The notes under the pieces are model-generated. The model saw nothing but the letters and a program-made list of their open reading frames with translations, made no database searches and was not told where the DNA came from. Shown here in pieces: positions 61,996 to 64,000 of a DNA stretch of 64,000 bases (position 1 is the stretch's first letter; every line of letters starts with the position of its first letter). Location: positions 62,001-126,000 of the forward strand of contig JBBSMQ010000007.1 in NCBI GenBank assembly GCA_038233075.1, given 5' to 3'. The translations under genes and the position numbers were made by a program. The DNA comes from Iamia sp038233075 (GTDB taxonomy: Bacteria > Actinomycetota > Acidimicrobiia > Acidimicrobiales > Iamiaceae).

Positions 61996-63063
61996 CTAGC
62001 GGTCGGCGAGGCGGCGGATGTCGTCGAGCACCGGCTCGGGGCCGGGGTCGACGCCCTCCTGGGCCGCCAGCTCCAGGCTGACGGCGTCACCCACCAGGAC
62101 CAGGTCGAGCAACTGGGCCAGGGCGCCCTCGCCCGCGCCCTCCACGGTGTGGATGCCGCCGACGACCGCGTCGAGGACCGACTCCATCGCCGTGAAGCGC
62201 CGGGCCTGCTGGGGGTGCTCCTCGTCGTGGCGCAGGAACACCATCTGGAAGACCTGCCGGGTGAGGTCGCCGTGCTGACCCCACCCCACCACCTCGTTGT
62301 GGCCCGCCTCGGGCAGCGCGTTGGCGAACGACGGCGTCTTGGCGTTCTCGTTGATCTGGGTCTTCCAGCGCAGTGCCGCTACCCGACCGACGGCCCCGGC
62401 CCCGTACACGATGGGCAGCGACCGGCCCAGACGCCGGGCCAGAGCGACGGCCGGGCTGCGGTCCGAGGCCAGCTCCTTGCCTCGCACTCGCAGCTGGTCG
62501 ACGGCGGCCCCGATCCAGCCGTGGGCGCCGGGGAACAGGCCCATGCGCTCCAGGCACACGAGGGGCGGGACGGCCATGGCCCCGAGCGCGGCACGCGACG
62601 CGACCAGGCCCGACGGCACCGGGGCGACGGGCATCCCCCACTCCCCCACCATCTCCGCCAGCCGTCCGCCGCCGGTCACGGCCAGGATGCGGGCCCCAGA
62701 CTGATGGGCCTCGTCCACCGCGACGAGCGTCTCCTCGGTCTCGCCGGAGTGCGACACGGCCACGACGAGGGTGTCGGCCCCGAGGAAGCTGGGGGCGTCG
62801 TAGCCCTTGGCCACCACCACGGGGATGGGCAGGAACAACTCGCCCACCGCCTCCAGCAGGTCGCCCACCGCGCCCGAGGCTCCCATGCCCACGACGAGCA
62901 CGTTGGCGATGTCCTCACCGGCGGGCAGCCCCTCGACGGCCTCGCCGACGGCCACCGCATCGGCGACCTGGTCGGCCAGACCCAGGGTGGCCCCGCGCAG
63001 GCCTAGCGAGTCGATGCCCCGCCGGGTCGGACTGGTGCCCGAGGCCGTCGCCTCGTCGGCCAC
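61996..63063 (-). CDS. SIS-domain phosphoglucose/phosphomannose isomerase family protein
   Basis: A protein of 355 residues from a GTG. The sugar-isomerase (SIS) fold is shown by VLVVGMGASGAVGDLLEAVG, VVAVSHSGETEETLVAVDEA and the C-terminal INENAKTPSFANALPEAGHN, a hallmark of the bifunctional PGI/PMI family with the catalytic Glu and His. It interconverts glucose-6-P or mannose-6-P with fructose-6-P. It follows the Trm112-like gene by 3 bases, in the manB operon that feeds mannose to glycans. Confidence 0.88.
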   Translation of the reverse strand: MADEATASGTSPTRRGIDSLGLRGATLGLADQVADAVAVGEAVEGLPAGEDIANVLVVGMGASGAVGDLLEAVGELFLPIPVVVAKGYDAPSFLGADTLVVAVSHSGETEETLVAVDEAHQSGARILAVTGGGRLAEMVGEWGMPVAPVPSGLVASRAALGAMAVPPLVCLERMGLFPGAHGWIGAAVDQLRVRGKELASDRSPAVALARRLGRSLPIVYGAGAVGRVAALRWKTQINENAKTPSFANALPEAGHNEVVGWGQHGDLTRQVFQMVFLRHDEEHPQQARRFTAMESVLDAVVGGIHTVEGAGEGALAQLLDLVLVGDAVSLELAAQEGVDPGPEPVLDDIRRLADR

Positions 63064-63066
63064 GGA

Positions 63067-63303
63067 TCAGGCCTCGAAGGTCGGTGTGATGCCCTCGGCC
63101 TCGGCCTTGGCCTGGAGGCGGTCCGCCTCGGCGTCGTCGACGTCGTCGGCCTCGTCGACGAGCATCACCGGGATGTCGTCCTCGATGCGGTAGCGCCGCT
63201 TAAGCCGAGGGTTGTAGAGGCAGGCCTCGTCCTCGAAGTAGAGGAGAGGCCCCTTGTCCTCGGGGCAGGCCAGGATGTCGAGCAGCTGGGCGTCGAGAGC
63301 CAT
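63067..63303 (-). CDS. Trm112-like protein, 78 residues
   Basis: LLDILACPEDKGPLLYFEDE and RRYRIEDDIPVMLVDEADD are the standard Trm112-family pattern (UPF0434), here with one of the zinc-type Cys residues kept. The C-terminal acidic tail is longer than usual. The ATG overlaps the stop of the phosphomannomutase gene by 3 bases. In actinobacteria this small gene is regularly found between manB and the SIS isomerase. Confidence 0.87.
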   Translation of the reverse strand: MALDAQLLDILACPEDKGPLLYFEDEACLYNPRLKRRYRIEDDIPVMLVDEADDVDDAEADRLQAKAEAEGITPTFEA

Positions 63304-64000
63304 CAGGTCTCCGTGGTCGGGGACCCGGCGGGCGCCGGGTCGGTGATGAGGCCCAGGACCTCGGCGACGTGGGCATCGCACTCGTCCCGGGTGGGCGCCT
63401 CGAGGTTGAGGCGCAGGAGGGGCTCGGTGTTGGAGGGGCGGAGGTTGAACCACCACGTGCCGCCGTCCACGGTGAGACCATCGAGGCGGTCCTGGCCGCC
63501 GTCAGGGAAGGCCGCCGCCACCCTCTCGACGACGGCGAGCGGCTCCGGGACCTCGGTGTTGATCTCGCCCGAGGCCGCGTAGCGCTCGAAGGGGGTGCGC
63601 ATCTCCGACAACGGCACACCGGCCTTGCTGCGCTGCTCGAGCACGTGCAGGGCGGCGATGAGGCCGCTGTCGGCCCGCCAGTTGTCGCGGAAGTAGTAGT
63701 GGGCCGAGTGCTCGCCGCCGAAGGCGGCACCGGTGTCGGCCATGACCGCCTTGACGAAGGAGTGCCCGACCTTGGTGCGCACCGGGGTCCCCCCGGCCTC
63801 GGTGACGATCTCCGGCACCGACTTGGAGCAGATGAGGTTGTAGAGGATCGTGGCCCCCGGCTCCTTCTCCAGCACCCCGGCCGCCACCATGGCCGTGGTG
63901 GTGGAGCCGGAGATGGGCTCGCCGCTCTCGTCGACGACGAAGACGCGGTCGGCGTCACCGTCGAAGGCCAGGCCTACGTCGGCGCCGACCTCCACCACCC
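63303..64000 (-). CDS. manB: Phosphomannomutase/phosphoglucomutase, C-terminal part (runs off the right edge)
   Basis: 232 residues are visible; the N-terminal domain with the phosphoserine lies outside the window. The metal loop DGDADRVFVVDESGEPISG, the sugar-binding GGEHSAHYYFRDNWRADSGL (the GEHS motif of alpha-phosphohexomutases) and the C-terminal phosphate-binding RPSNTEPLLRLNLEA are all present. It interconverts mannose-6-P and mannose-1-P (or the glucose equivalents), supplying GDP-mannose for the glycan loci. Confidence 0.9.
   Translation of the reverse strand, partial: VVEVGADVGLAFDGDADRVFVVDESGEPISGSTTTAMVAAGVLEKEPGATILYNLICSKSVPEIVTEAGGTPVRTKVGHSFVKAVMADTGAAFGGEHSAHYYFRDNWRADSGLIAALHVLEQRSKAGVPLSEMRTPFERYAASGEINTEVPEPLAVVERVAAAFPDGGQDRLDGLTVDGGTWWFNLRPSNTEPLLRLNLEAPTRDECDAHVAEVLGLITDPAPAGSPTTET

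Overview
The window is about 72% GC, densely coded, and has many GTG starts and ATGA/GTGA stop-start overlaps. The gene content suggests a high-GC actinobacterium: a manB / Trm112-like / SIS-isomerase operon, a homodimeric AceE pyruvate dehydrogenase, a LAxTG-type sorting signal, the TIGR03252-type HhH-GPD protein and the DUF4012 / BY-kinase exopolysaccharide style. Class Acidimicrobiia (Iamia/Ilumatobacter-like) is my best guess. It is an inference; there is no rRNA here to confirm it.

Positions 1-17.9 kb hold a large surface-polysaccharide locus. One translationally coupled run (1-11.6 kb) encodes a kinase-like protein, a methyltransferase-like/APH-fold phosphotransferase, three glycosyltransferases, a P-loop kinase, an ATP-grasp protein, a NodB-type deacetylase with an altered metal motif, a Wzz-like protein with a dead kinase domain, and an O-antigen ligase/polymerase. 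A strong convergent hairpin separates it from an alginate-lyase-like lipoprotein on the other strand. A second run (13.1-17.9 kb) has a paralogous Wzz-like protein and two polytopic GT-C glycosyltransferases. At 17.75-18.83 kb an AbiEi/DUF559-like gene, broken by one frameshift, sits between two inverted copies of a 51-bp palindrome.

Positions 18.9-28.8 kb carry a Thr-tailed lipoprotein, an M24 peptidase and a second, damaged polysaccharide locus. In that locus the 5' end of a sugar-phosphate transferase is joined directly to the 3' half of an O-antigen ligase. It continues with a DUF4012 protein, a LARTG cell-wall-anchored protein and a Wzz/BY-kinase carrying two frameshifts.

Positions 28.9-37.6 kb are mostly metabolic: a GHMP kinase, a single-chain LipB-LipA fusion, the E2 and E3 subunits of a 2-oxoacid dehydrogenase, MscL, a TIGR01777 epimerase-like protein and an SDR. 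LipB-LipA, E2 and E3 form one operon that makes, attaches and uses lipoate; aceE lies further along at 49 kb.

Positions 37.7-64 kb carry a penicillin-acylase/DUF4214 fusion, a MazF-like remnant, a hydantoinase A/B pair, an RNase HI with an extra C-terminal domain, aceE, several lipoproteins, a double GNAT protein, an acyl-CoA dehydrogenase, a VapBC-like toxin-antitoxin pair split by a 46-bp palindrome, a DUF2786 protein, an SGNH-hydrolase-like lipoprotein and the manB operon, which runs off the right edge.

Two themes stand out. First, a palindromic repeat family with a CTTTGGACGG core occurs at least four times (17.75, 18.78, 46.54 and 55.90 kb), always next to genes and once bracketing one. 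Second, five apparent single-base losses interrupt three otherwise well-conserved genes. All go in the same direction and three are at or beside G/C runs, so they may be assembly errors rather than true pseudogenes.
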